A stretch of DNA of 64,000 bases from Oxyruncus cristatus (Eukaryota > Chordata > Aves > Passeriformes > Cotingidae). A program made the translations under genes and the position numbers. The notes under the pieces are model-generated. The model was not told where the DNA came from. It did not search any database and was given only the letters and a program-made list of their open reading frames with translations. The stretch spans positions 124,001-188,000 of the forward strand of contig VXAY01006791.1 of NCBI GenBank assembly GCA_013399855.1, given 5' to 3'. Positions 11,924 to 26,254 of the stretch are shown here, piece by piece (the first letter of the stretch is position 1; every line of letters starts with the position of its first letter).

Positions 11924-14900
11924 GGGATTTTGCACAAATCATCTTCTATATAAAAGGCCTAATAAAATAAAAGGACTAGATAAATAAATTTGGGGCTAAA
12001 AGAATTCCTGGACCCAAAGTTTTTAATTTGCTTTCATTATTATTTGCAAACTTAGGTTTACTGCATACAGAGGCCTGAACTGTTTGACCTTGTATAGCTA
12101 CAGATGCTGAGTAGAAAAATTTAAAGCCAAAAAGATGTGCTTTCTGTACTCAAAAAGGAGAGTATATTCCTAAAACAATAATGCTGCACTAAGCACTCCC
12201 TCTGATATGGAAAGCATTAACAGTTACTATGAGTACTGTTAAGAATGGTGCTACTTTGCTTCAGTTTGGGACCTTGTTCAAGCCTTTTCTAAACTTCAGC
12301 TGCTTTAATCTAAGAAGTTTCTCTCTAGAAAAAAAAAAAAAAATGTTGGTTTCTCTACCTCTTGTGTTATTTCTAGGTACTTTCACAGTGAATGACAACT
12401 CCAGGAGAAGTAACAGGATTTTTCCATTGTTGATATTCTATACCCTTGCAAACCAGGGAATAACTTAGTTTGCATTCATTTATGTGTTTAATATCTTTCT
12501 TCAAAAGACTTTGGTATTACTGGCCATTAATGTTAAGAACAGAAAGCGTTTGATAGGGTTGTGCTTAATCTCAATAATTATCGTGTAAAATTGACTGAAG
12601 TAGCCAGGTCAGATTAGACCCAAGAGCCACCTTCTTCACTGTCCTCAATGGCCTGCCCCAGATACTCCACTCCATGTTTTTACCAGAGCAGGTCTCATCT
12701 GTCTCTAGTTATTAGCACTGTTGCCCCCAAGGTGCAACAAGGTGTTACACCCTTTCTAAAAGTCATAACTGTAGCGGTAACATCTGGAAGGCGTTTGCTA
12801 AACATAGAAACAGAAAACTCCGCTAAATTTGAGGTTTCATAATTATCCTATGGCAAAATTTCTTCTATTAACATGCTGGGGAGAGAGAATTCTCCTTTGC
12901 TGTCTGCATTTGTAAGACTTGGCTTTCATAGCAACTTCTTTTGGTCTTTTTTTCAGATGTTCAGATGTGCTGCCTTTTGAATACTTGTATTTTCATTTAT
13001 ATTTATGATGTTCATTCTTACTCATTCCCATTTTTAAGGCAAAATATGTGTTCTCTGCCTGTGTCTTTCACTCCACTTTGGGACAATCTTCTGACATGTT
13101 GTGATATTCTGTGGACAATTTTCAGGCATATGTACACCAAAGCCTGAATTCTCTTATCACTCAGAATAATCTTTCTTAGGTAATGTCTCTAAGGTAAGCT
13201 AAACTTGGATTTTTTTTTCTGTATGAGTGCCTGAAATTACAGCATTTGGTGGTGGCATCTCATAACTCCCATATTTAAAGCACTAATTTCTATTTTGGAC
13301 AGTGTCTGATATGTTTGGGGACAGTATTCTTCACTGTGTATCAAGAGCATTTAAGTGCTTTTCAAAAGAACCTTTTTTTCCTGTGGGATTGAATCAGATG
13401 TGAGGTTAGAGATCAAAAGGTTCATTCTGCAGATTGGAAACATCCTTTCCCTCCTCAACTCTTCAGCGTGGCTTTCATGACTTGGGCTGCCTTTTGCTTG
13501 TAATAACAAGGGTGATGTAGCAGTGCCCATGGCAACCTAAACCTCAAATAGTAATGATGCTGCAATTCATCTAAAGAATTCTTATTAGAGCACTGGAAGT
13601 GGGACTCTTTGATGTAGCTGGTGTATTATTGACTTTAAAACAAAGTTGTGGCCAACGGGAAATGTGAAATCCCGACCTGATATAACTGAAATAAACAGCA
13701 AAGAAGATGCTTCAAATTCACTAAAAATATTACCACACTGCCCCTTGGAGAACCCGCGAAGTAACGCAATTTTTGAAAACATGACCATTCCAAGTTCAAA
13801 GCCATCCTTAAAAGTAATAATTCTTGGTTTAGCATCCTGCTTACATTAAAAAAATTAAAAAACAAAAGTAATTAAATGAATTCATAAAAGAAAGCACTGG
13901 GCGTTGGATCAAATGACAGAGTTATGCCTGTATTTATGCTTTGGGACTGTGTCACTAAGCCACAGTTCTGCACAATGGCCAAAATAAATAAATATATGAA
14001 TAAATGAGACTAAACTTCAGATAAAGTGCTAAACTGAGATCAATGCTATGTTCAGAAGATAGGGAAAAAAAGGGGTAAATGAGCACTATGATTGATACAA
14101 GCCTTTGATGTGCAGTTATTACTTATGTTGTGTATTTCTCACCAGCAAATAAAATTAAATAGTAGAATGTCTGTAATTGTTCTTGTGTAAATCAGAACTT
14201 AAATGGTTGGGTTTTGCTTGGAAGAGAGATCCTAGTACAGCAGGTCCCTGCTATAATGACTCACAAAAATCTGAACATCATGCAGGCAACTTCATGCTTC
14301 TCACCAGGGTTTGTCAGTCTTTTTGTGTTTATAGAGGAGATTTAGGAAGTTTGCAAGTGCCAGTTGTACATGGGGCAGTGCTCTGGGTACCTCAACATGA
14401 ATAACATAACTTGTCTCCTTTTTCTGCCTGGATGTTAATATCATTCAAGGGAAAAGATTGTTTAGTGCCTCAACTAATAAAACTCCAAAAATTTATATGA
14501 CTACAGTATTCAATATGGTGTGAGTACTTTTCCTCATGTAGAATAAGATGTAGTGCTTGCTACAAGCACTGTTTATTTGATTAAGAATGTCCACAATCCA
14601 TATTAAAAGCTCTTGTAGCTTTTAGCAACAGGTTTTGACCCTGTCCGGATTTCTACATGCTGCGAAGAATCATAGTGTCACAATTAAATTTAAAGAAGAA
14701 TATTTTAATAAATTACATAAGCAAGGATTTTTGTCTGAAGTGCTATAGAATACCAAGCCTGCATTTGGTTGCTTTCTGTATTCTCTCATGCTTTGTTCTC
14801 CCAAAGGAAAGTGAAATTTGCTGATGGAAGGATTTGATATACAGATCTGTCTGACCCAATGAGCATATTATCTTTAATCTTCAAGGCAGATTATGATTTT

Positions 14901-17900
14901 TCTATTAATTTCTATTGAAAATAGGGACACAAGAGGTCTTTTATTAACTATTAAAATCAGGGATGCGGCTGACCAACACTGCAAGTATCTGCATAGCCAT
15001 CAATTAGTACGTGAGAAATGGAGATTTCAGAAGTGCCAGTGATAACATACTGTTCTTACCATTCACTTCTTAAAAGTGTTCAACTTTTTTCCAGCAAAGG
15101 GAGTTGGATATTCAGCCAAAGGAAAGATACGTATCATGTTTTTACTGTCAGTTTTAACATTTATCCCATTTATCTTTTCCTCAGTAAGGAAGCATCTTCC
15201 ATGCTATAGTCAATGGCAATAATGAAGTTTGTTTGTAGCCAAGAGCTCTTGTCAGATGGTCCTCAGAAGAAAATTACCTTAAAGCTCAACAAGTATAGCA
15301 GGACTTTTGGAAATAGATCCTCCTCAAGTGTCCTGTGTCCTTATCCTCTTGGCAGCTGACAAGTAGATTAAAAAGTTCAGATTTTTCCTTCTACCACTTT
15401 TCATACTTACTGGAGTAGGAGGATATAACTATATATGGTCCAAAGAAATGTTAAATTGGCAAAATATTATTTTTAGCTGTGGAGAATATATTGAAGATAA
15501 AAGCAATAAAAAGATTGTAAATTAATTTGAAAATATTTTAAAAGCACAGGTACAGCAAGTTGTCTGATAGGAATTCTTAGTGTTTTGAATTAGTCTGGAT
15601 GGCATAATGTCACAGTCAATCACAATTGTTAAGTCAATGCATTGCTAACTCATTGCCTGATGAGGTGCTGGATGGCTTCTGATCTTTATGAAGTTTCTCA
15701 TAAGCAGGGTTGCTCTTAGATAAAGAAAATTAAATCAGTGAATAATAGTGGACCAGAAATGCCTTCAAAACTGCTTTCCTCCAAGGTGGAGAGTTGGTTT
15801 GCGTTGTCCTGTGACTGCTTTGAAAAGACGTGGTCATTCTTCACAGTGTGACCAGCCACCCCATCCCCAAGAAGACACTGTTCTTCGGAGGCCTTCCAGT
15901 GTCAGAACGAAGGAAAGTCAGGCAATAGAATGGGCTCATGGTGGGCAGTTTTATAAAACCATTTGTCTGCTTGATAGCAAGTTAGGCTGAGTCATACCTT
16001 CTGTACTCCTCTTTGTGAATGGTGACAGTGTCAAAATTTGCAGTATGAACAAGAGACAGCCTTAAGGTCTGTTCCATTGCAGCTTACAGTGTAAATAATT
16101 TATACTTCTCAATGAATCTATATTACAGAACATATGCAGTGTTCCTTTAGTAAACATATTGGTTAGCAAATTCTCCAGTCACTTGTCAAATTATTCAATG
16201 GATTTTTTTGTGTATACTCAGTCAGCTTTAATGATAATTAAAGCAGAAAAAAATATTAATTTAAAAGAAACTGCATGTAGAGTTCTGTCAGTGCGTTAAT
16301 AGAAGTAACAATCAATGCATTGAGACTGAAATGTTATTTCTAGAACATATTACTTCATTTCAGTTCTTCAGAAAATCAAAATGCCTTTGGTGGGAAAACT
16401 GAAAAATTTTTCTTGGTCGCCAATTGAATATCTCGAAAAATCTAGATTTTTAAACATTAGCATTATCACTTTGGGAATGGCAGATTTCTGTAATTCATCA
16501 ATGCCCAAGAATAGCAGATTTTAAAATTATTTATTTTGAAGTGTTTGTCAATATAAATTTTCCCATTTAGTGTTGACAATTAACATAAAATAAAAACCCC
16601 CTATTAAAATAAAAAAAAAGGTTCACTTTAAAATTCTAAGCCTTCTTGTTTAATTCTCTCATAAAAAGTCTTTGCATCAGGATTTAGAGAGAAAGAGGGT
16701 GAAACCTCATTTTTGAGCAATTTTAGATAGTTTGAAGCAGTCACACAATGCTTTTTTCAATATGTGAGCTAAAATACTTTTTTCTCCAAGATAACCTGCT
16801 TTGAAGTATCTTGCTAAAAAATAATTTTTAAATAGTGCTTTGGACAGATACGTTATATTTTTTCTATGCATTTCATCTAGGACAACTGCAGTAACTCAGC
16901 AACAACTAACACTAATTAATCAAACATGACTTATTTTTCAAAACTTGAGGAGGTTTCTGGGCTACACATCTAGCAATAATTATTTCCTCTTATGCTTACA
17001 AAGATTTTTTTCTTTTTTTATCATGTCTGTCACGATTGTTGAGGATGCATAAGTCTTATGTCTTCCAAGATAGAATCCCACTTCACCTTTTCCACTAATT
17101 CAAAATTGGTCTCAGTTAAGCTTTCAAAGGTCACATCTTTCTGGAAAAGAAAGATGTTCTGTGAAAACATATAAATCCTTAGGGATCAATACTTCCAGGC
17201 TTCAGAATATTTAGTTATTAAGACTTTTTCAATGTTTTGAAGCAACAGCTGATCACCAGCCAGATTAGCGTGAATATTTCACTGAAGATTTCAGGCTAGG
17301 ACTTTGAACCCACCATTGGTTAAATCTACTTTACTTTTGTCTGGAAAGCAGAAATCACAGCGCAATCAGCTGCAAGAAGAATGAGGCCAGCCCTGAGCCC
17401 TTCTGAGCATTAAAAAAAAAAATTTAATTGTTTACATAGTAAGTGCATGTGATGTCCTTTATTCTGTTTTTTTCTTGAGTGTATGAGTTTTATATCCTTA
17501 CATTAGACTGAGATTTTTTTTTGATTTGAATGTTTTCACTATGGGCAAACAGCAAAAAAAGAACCCAAAATGCATTGCCACAAATAGATTTCAGTTTAAT
17601 GGGTTTAACAGAAGAAAGTAACTTAATGTTTACTTGGTATTATGCTAGCCAACAGAAAGCTTTTCATCAGGAGAGAAGTCAGGTTTAACTGTAGAGGATG
17701 AAAAAAACCAAACTTTATTAATTTTGCCTCAGGAAATCAATTATTTGAGTTTCAATATTTTTAGGTGTATTTTTATTCTTTATCTCCCTGTCTGGCCTCA
17801 GAAATAAACTCCCCATATACTTTGTCATATGATTTACGGGCTGTTTGTTTGAGACACAAGGACAGTAAGTCAACAGTCTCCCTGAAAATCCTAGTGAGAT

Positions 17901-20900
17901 TTAGGATTGTCTAATACTAGATGTGCAATCCCAGTCTATCTGCTTTTGAGGAGTTGTATTCTCTACTTTGTATAGAAGCACCTACTGGAATAATTTCCCC
18001 AGAGTGTTCTGAGGTCTTGTCACTGAAAGGTGCAAAGAAATTTGTATGGTGTTCTGGAAAATTCTGTATGACTTCATCAAGGGCATAAGAATATGACCTC
18101 TGTAAATCTTCATTTTTATGCATTGCAGAGGCTGGTTTAGTTGATCTTAAAAAACAAGATCGTTAAAAGAAACTCATATTGTTTCATGCTCAATGTTTAT
18201 ATGAAAATATTTACTGTAAATTACTTCCTATAAAAATACACTGTTACAATTGAAAAGGGAATTTTAATGACTTCATGATTAAGGTTTTGACCTGCTTTTG
18301 GTAAGAAAAGATACAGAATCTCTTGCCCTACTTTCACTACATGTTGTAACCTACAGCAAATTCTTTTCCAAGTAAAACCCCATTGAGCACTAGCTATGCT
18401 GTATCTTTTATTTCTTGCCAAAGAGAGTGAATATTTTTGAGAAGGCTATTTCTTATTCCTGTAGGAAAGTATCAATAACAGAGCCTAACAATGCAAGTTG
18501 CTGATGTGAGAGCAGTCTTGTGTTTGTCAGATAAAAAATGGATCTTGGTGTTCAGAGCAGATTGCAAGGCACAGGAAAGGATATCTTTTTACTTCCAGGG
18601 AATACAGTGACATTCTATGAATGAAAATAATGTCGTATGATGTCTCACAGAATTAAAAATAATAGGCCTCAAACTCAGCAGGCAAAGTTTCTTAGGAGTT
18701 CTTTTCTGAGAAGACCTGAAGTTATTAGCCAAACGTCTGTTCACTGTAATTTTATGCATCAGGGAACTTCGAGGACAGAGTCAGTTTTGTATTACTGAGG
18801 GCCTCAACTCTCTCTTCACCACTTGCAAATCTCTGCATGAGATGCCTGATCTAAAATTTCATCTGTAAGTTCTTCAGCTAATTTATTTTGAGGAAGTGTA
18901 CTGTTAATAAATAATTAATGACTGTGATCCCTGTGGGTAAAATGAATAATCCTTTGGAAATCCCGGTGACCTCTTTGTCATATTACTGTAGCAAAGATTT
19001 GGAAAGTCAGCTCAACGTGACAGAGTATTACAAGAGGGCAATCATCAGTTGTTTCTATATATTTTCCTTTATAACACACAATGTAATACTATTTTCAAGT
19101 CATCCCAGTAGCTCCATGCCTAATCTGTAATTACAGGCATGATCCGATTGTACTTCACTGATTGACTGCCTCTCACAACAACTGAATTAGGATGAATAAA
19201 GATTAAAAAGTACTTTGTATTCCCAAAAAGGCTTTAAAAGTTTTACGGAATTAGGAAGATTCTTAGAGGGGTTTTAGGAAAATTACAGTGGACATGGCTG
19301 AGTCCAAACTGTTCTGTGAGCCTCATCACAGATCTGCCAAAGGCAAATCTAACCTTCATAGATCAAAAGCAGTGATGGGTCCTGCAACAGATTTCTCTGG
19401 ATTGCAGTCCATGATTAATCTCTCTGCTTTGATATTAGTGAGCTAGCAAAGAGTTTGATCCCTCATAATCAATGATTCTTTGGCAGCTACTGAAGTGAGT
19501 TGTTCTGGCTTCAGTTCCCGAGCCAAATGGGAGTTCATGCTGTCATTTATTTGCTGTTTGCTGAAGGGAACATTTTAATCAATGACCTCATCACATTTTT
19601 GATATTTCATTGTCTCATGATAGTTGTTCTGTTAGTTTCTGGATTTAAAATTATTTATTTGCTTTAACCACTGTGCAATTTAAATGAATAAGTATGGTTT
19701 GAGTAATTTAAGTGGTATGAAATTGAGGGCAACAAAGGAATAGACAAGTTTTAGCTCTAGATTTTCAACAAAAGAGCACTTTTATTCAGAGTTAAGGTTC
19801 AGGCTTGTTTAGATGTAAGGAAAGAGACAATTCTGAGCATTGCATGTATAGTTGGGACTGAGATTGATACAACTAAGCCACCTCTGGAAAGACAATGTGG
19901 TTGAGAAGTTTATCCATGTCTCTTGGTCTTTCCAACCTGGTCAACAAAACCGGAATTGATGGCTACTCGTAAAGCTGAGCCTCAGCAAAAATCTTACCAA
20001 AACTCAGAATTCCTGTCAGCCTCAGAGAATTAATCTCCCTGCTCCAAGTCCAACGTCTTATGAGGACATATCTCCTCTTGTTCCTACTCCTGACTTTTGA
20101 GCTGTGAGTGAAGCACAAAGCAAAGAGCTGTCTGGTAAAGTCAGTTTTTCCATATTTCTAGAGATGTTTCACCTGACAGAGTCAACTGCATTGTGATAGA
20201 GCAGTGGCAACTTTTAGTGTTCTTCTAGATGAGAAGTCTTTCTGTTTCATGATACTCTCTGATGGTTTAGTTTAACAGCATAAATCCTTAATTTTTGACT
20301 CCTTTGCAGCTTTACCTTTTAAATTAATTGCCTTGTAGAATTCTCTACGTATTAATGCTGAATAGAGCTTCTTGTCTTATGAAATATCAGAGTACTGATC
20401 TGAAGAAAATGAATGGTATGAGGCATGGAACAGTACTTAACAAATTGTCTTTATTACACATTGAAATCTTGCTCTGTATGTTTCATTTCAATCTGTTCAT
20501 TGTTTTGTGACCTTTAGCCCCCACTGGGAGAAGCATATATAGCCTTCCTGAGCTGTTCACTTTGCATTCAGAATTCCAGTTTTGCTGAAAGATGTGTAAA
20601 ATCCCAGTCATCAAATGATTCCCTGGTGAAAACACAGCTGATAATACTGAAAAGCTGAAGTTATTCAAGCAAATGTTGGCATTTATTTATGCTTGCAGCT
20701 CTCCCCCTGAATGCAGTTCTTTGTGATGTGGTAATATATTTTAGGTTTATGCTCATGGAGATTTGACTTGTGTTTTTTTAAAAAAAGGGAATTCTTCAAG
20801 CATCTACAATGGAAGAAGAAAACCAAGCAGCTGTTGGATAGAGGTAACGTTATTCCCAAATTGTATAATTCAAGAGACAAATTAATCAGAAGACGTGACT

Positions 20901-20934
20901 TTGATTCTGGATCTGTTTAAAATAAAGCAAATGT

Positions 20935-20950
20935 GGTTGGTTGGTTGGTT
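20935..20950. repeat. (GGTT)4 microsatellite
   Basis: Four perfect GGTT units, flanked by a diverging GTTTTT tail. Confidence 0.9.
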
Positions 20951-23900
20951 GTTTTTCATTCCATTCCTTGCATTCCTCATCTCTTGGATTTGTCTGGGTG
21001 AGTGATTTCCATCTATAGACTACTTGAGAATAGACAGTGGCACCAAAAATAGTTAGGTCTTAGCTCATGTCCTCTTTCTTTCCCTCTTTCCATATCTCAA
21101 CACCCTTTTCCACTTTCCTTAATCTCCTCCAGCACCCCCTACATATTCCTAAACAACGAAGCAGAATGTTAGTCATTTCAGGATCAAGTGCATTTTTGGA
21201 CCATCAGATTTAGTTTGTTTGTTTGGTTTTGGTTTTTTTTTTAATCTGTAGAAAGGCCTGTTCTGAAAAGATCCACAGTGTCAATTATAGTTACAAGCAG
21301 CAAAAGTATACCTTTTAGAGTTTACTTTCTCGGGTCACTTGAAGAAAAATATATAGTATTTTTCAGCAGAATATCATGTTCTAAACTGAGTAAAAACATT
21401 CCTAGCTTGGAAAGCAGACCACTTGCTCTTCTACCAAGCTCATTTGGTCTTCCATAATTACATTATATCAGCCCTGCTGCTGGTTTAGCCCTTTTTTCCT
21501 GTTACTTTGGCTACATCTTAAAAAGCAATGTGAGAATAAATTAAAATAGTAGAAGAAGACCATTTTGTAAAAACTGCAATCAGACCATGATCAGACCATC
21601 CCAGAAACATGGAACCACTTTTCAGATTTCTGAACATTCTCCCCCCCAATCCCAGAAAAAAAAACAAAACACCTCACTGCCATGATTCAGTTCCAAACAC
21701 GAGTGGAGGGAAGTTAAGTGTCAGAAGAATATAGGTTTTATTGGCTTCAATGATATATATTTTTCTGAAAGGAAAGAAATTTGTAATACCTTTTCTTCAG
21801 TGTGAATGGAAACAAGGACTGTCACCTGTTGCATATACAGCTCTTCAAAGTTTGGAGAACTTTATAAGCAGCATATGTGCTATTATAATAATGATGTTGT
21901 GCTTTACCTATGCCTGTGCTTGAGAATTTGAGCAGTTTTACGTCTGTGATTCATATGTTGTTGTGCTTCAGTACTTTGGGTGGAGGAGGAGATCACATAT
22001 ACTCAAGAGATAACAGCTTGCTTTACTTAGTTAGACCACACTCAGTGAAAACAGCTGTTTCTCCTAGGCTTTTCCTTCCTGACAGATCACAGAACAGATT
22101 TCCTTTTGCTGTCTAACAAAAGCTTGCTAGCAGCTGTACTTACAGAATCCTAACTTTTCTTACCATATCTGAAAATTTCAGCACAGTGAGTCCTTTCATT
22201 TGGCACACCAAAAAACTTCTATTATATTGTTCATTATATATTGTGTACAGAGATCTCCTTGTAAATAGAATGGAAAGTGGTCTGTTTATATGTCTCTTCC
22301 TTATGGAATCATATTGCATTTTAAAGCACCCAAAACGTTCATGATACACGTGTGGAGACGCACATTACCCGGTTGGTTCCATGTTTGTAGGAAGAAAGAG
22401 AGGGCTATTTACATGCTGAGATGTGAGTAACATCACCATCTCTGTCTTACTCTGCCTCTTTTTTTGGTCAAGAGATTTTCTGCATCTGATTTAAGTGCAT
22501 GGAGTTGCTGAAGCGCTGCAATGGGACCGCAGCAGTAACTGCTGAGTGGTGTTTTAAAGTGTGAATATGCTTTGGAGCTTTCCACTACAGTTTGTTCTTT
22601 GATTTATAAAGGTGAAATAATGATTGTGTAGATCAAAAGTTGACTTCTTTTCGATAAGGATCCAGCTTAGTCAGTCAATAGGCTACCACCTTTTAGTCTG
22701 CAGTCCCAAAAGCATTTGGAAAAGCTTTTTTCTGTTGCCATCTCAAATCCCTGTTTGAGGACAGTTAAAAAACATGTCATAGTTCTTCATTCTCTGTAAG
22801 AAAATAAGAAATATTTAGAAATATTTCTACTCTGGAACACCAGATATGTTAGATTAAATCTGTAAATACGAGAACCATTTGTATTAACTGGCTTTGTTAG
22901 AGTTGTCTAGAGCATCCTACAACTTAATGCATGATACTTGCTGAAGTACAAACTGAGATTGTAAACAAGTCACTGAAAACTTCTTTCCTTTCAAGTCTTA
23001 CTCTAAGCAATTTTTTTCAGCTTGGTAACCTCAAAGGGCTCTTGTCCTTTGTTCCTGGTTTTAGAACTAAACAAAATAATCATCCAGTCATATGATGTCA
23101 TCTTTCATTTATGTACTTGGGATAAACTTCTATGTCTTCAGAAAATTAATAATTTCCATGATAGTAAAATGATTTTTTTTAATGAAAGTTCTAGAGATGG
23201 GTAAGATTTGATTCTCCTGAATCAAGTTAAAAATTCAGGGTAGGAAACTATAGGTAGTATTTTTTTTCTCTTTATTCACTCAGTTATTCTGCCAAATAAG
23301 CTTGCCCTATTTGCAACCATCAATACTGAGAATGAAACAGTACAATCAGAATTAATTTTTATGTATTCTTAGATCATGAACATATCTTCCCAATCTTCTT
23401 CTTACTTTTACCTTACTTATATAATAGATTTGATTGGTACAATTTTCTGAATTTGGTCAAAAGTCGTATTAAATCCAGAAAATTCATAATTAGGAAGATA
23501 GCATAAGAAAACTCAGTCAAGATTATGATCTCATTGTTCTTGGTGTGACACAAATAAATAACAGACACAAACCCCTCACATATTTTTTTTTTTTTTTTGT
23601 GAATCCAAGGAATCTGATTTTAAGAACAAGTTCTAATCTTTCAGTGGACCTGGAATATGTTTCACCTATGTGAAATGATTTCCAGCTCCAGCACTTCAGG
23701 GATGATGATCTTCAAAACCCTAGTTACAGAAGGGGAGCCAGAAGCCTGCTTACTGCAGCATGCATCTGTTCTTCTCATGTGTGGGAAGTGTTTAGTATGG
23801 CTCCTGTGTTCTAGAGTTATCCCTGAGATTCAGCGCCAGTCAAAATTTGCAGTCACTTTGGTGTCTTGAAGTTGTGAAGCCAACTTGGGCTTAATATTCT

Positions 23901-26254
23901 GAGTCCCTAAAAGAGAACATTTTGAGTACCTGCTAAACTATCACTTAAACATAAGTACCTGAAGTCCAAATTTTAGGGTTGAAGTTTCTGCAGATATTGG
24001 AATGCATGCTTTAGCACATCATCAGATGCATCTTGCTTTTTGCAGGAGCTGAGTAGGTTAGCAGCTCTCTCTTGTCCTGTGCTCTCCAGATTCAGAAACT
24101 AGATGTCTATTCTGTCTATCTGTTTTGTCTGTGGCACTTGATACTGTCATCTTTTCTAATGTACAGCTCTTTGGGCTCTGTACACAAAGAGTTTGCTGTA
24201 GGTACTTCAAATTGCAGGGGACTTTCATGTGGCAGGACAACGGAAGGTCACGATGCCTCTTTTTCTAGATGGGATGCTGAGAACGTCACATGCCAGGGCA
24301 GTAAATATTGAGAAGCTGTCTAGAGCTGTGACACAAAATTGCTTAGTCCTGACACATGGAAGCAATGGTATAATATGCAACTTGTGGGTACACCAGTTCA
24401 CTTGGGATCTCTGAAATCTGAAAGTCCCTGTAGACAGACTTTTCTTGCATTGTTGACAGAGGATAGCAGAGTTTAGATACTGTTCATGGTAGGCACTTCC
24501 ATCCTGAGTTTTGATTTTGTGGAAATGCTATCAAATAATGGCCATAAATTGGATGTGGGGAAAAAAAAACCTAACCGCCTTACTGTCAAATTCAGTGGAC
24601 TGAAATGCAGTGCACATGGAGTGAGGTATTTTAAACGGGAATCGAGATCTGAGACCTTCAGTATGATTTTCAACTGTATTTTCAAACTCTGGTGTGTACT
24701 CTACAAGTGATAAAATTCTGTCTTCTAAATCTTAGAGGTGCTCTTTGGAAATGTAATCTTTGACCTAGGGAGATAGAGCTCCCTTCAAATCTGATTTTTG
24801 TGGAGACCTGCTTATGAGGGGGATACTTTTGCAAACACTGCTTAGCAGAGTTACAGAATGCTGATCTGGTAAGTATGGTGCTGGGGAAACAGGGATTCAT
24901 GGTGTAGGAATGCCAGATGCTAGGTGGGAAGATAGGAGACCTGACATTTCTATAGAACCATTTGCTTTTTCCATAGGAAATCCCTGGATGATCATGATCT
25001 CATTTGCTTCCACTTCCATCTGAAATGTTCAGTTTATTAGTTGATTTTTCGTTGGCTTGCCTTTAAAATGAATATTGGCTGCCAAGTAGCCTATGTAATA
25101 CTCATGGGTTAGAATTAATTTCTGACTATTGCTTAGGACACAATGCATTTATTTCTTTAAAATGTAATATACTGTGGAAAGCAGATGGATTTTTAAGCTG
25201 AATGAGCCTAATAGTAATGAATGCACAATTTAATTCAACATTTTTTATATGTCTTTCTTTTTTTTTTTTAAAGAATCCCATTCCAATCAGTTACTTAAAA
25301 GGTCATGTTTAATGTCACATCAAAACTCTTACAGAGAGATTTATTTTTGTTCTGATGCTGGTAATGTTAGGTAAATACCTAAGGCTCTGGTCACTGTCTT
25401 CAGTTTATTCTCTGTTTAAACATTGCATTCACGCTTAGTAAGATATTTCAATAGTGTTTGACAATTTTCTGTTTTAAGGGACCATTCTAGTTCTCTTATC
25501 ACTGAAAAACCCACTGTAATGATATAAAGGTGCTTCTACCATATGTATGAAATGTGCACTGCTTAGTAGTAGCATAGGAGTAGTGACAAAGACTGAGGAC
25601 AGATGGCAAGATTTTCTTCCACAGTGTTGTTAAGTCCATCATTCAGTTATTTCTGACTTTCAGTGAGAATTAGTAATTGTATCTTTGAGATCTCTCTCAA
25701 AATCCAAGATGTAAGTGACTTTGACTTGCTATTCCTTCCCTAGAAACCAGAGCTAACTTTAGTTTTAAATCTTTTGGTTTTGGCTTTTTCATGTAACGCT
25801 ACTGCGCTTTTTATTATTCTATTGATCATAAATATAAGTAAAAGGCAGTAATTGATATGTTGAAATCTCTAACCACTGAATTCATAAAGAATAAAACGAC
25901 TAAACAGGCATTCAACCATGTTACAGCAGAAATTATTTTTGTCGGTGTTTGTTTGTTAGGAAAGACTCTACAACATCCTTTTTATAGGAACCTGAGACAT
26001 TGCCTTGAGAGAATCCTGAGTAAGAGACCCTGACTCAGATCGAAATGTCAATTTAAAAGGCATTAGAAAAATTTTCAAAAATTCAATTATTCAAATGCTA
26101 GCCAAATACCAGGTTTGGGTGGCATTTACTGAAAACGGGAAGGAGAATTTGCGAGAGTTTTACTGACGATATGAAACATATTGTTCTAATCAGCTTATGT
26201 CCAGGAAAATAGGAAGCAGAAAATGCAATGAGGTGTACAAGAGGGATCGAAAGA

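Larger units (their letters stand above)
6883..26254. other. Long gene-free, mobile-element-poor stretch
   Basis: Nearly 19.4 kb without a recognised gene or retroelement. It holds only simple sequence: an A run at about 12330-12344, a GGTT repeat at 20935-20950, T runs near 21230-21243, 23583-23598 and 25256-25271, and A/T-rich patches. A 15-bp perfect inverted repeat lies at 11885-11923. Blocks at about 11540-11800, 13613-13849, 15748-15990 and 19430-19700 are less AT-rich or retain CpGs and are raised as findings. The open frames, up to 116 codons, show no recognisable domain and often overlap open frames in other registers, as expected by chance. Confidence 0.55.
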
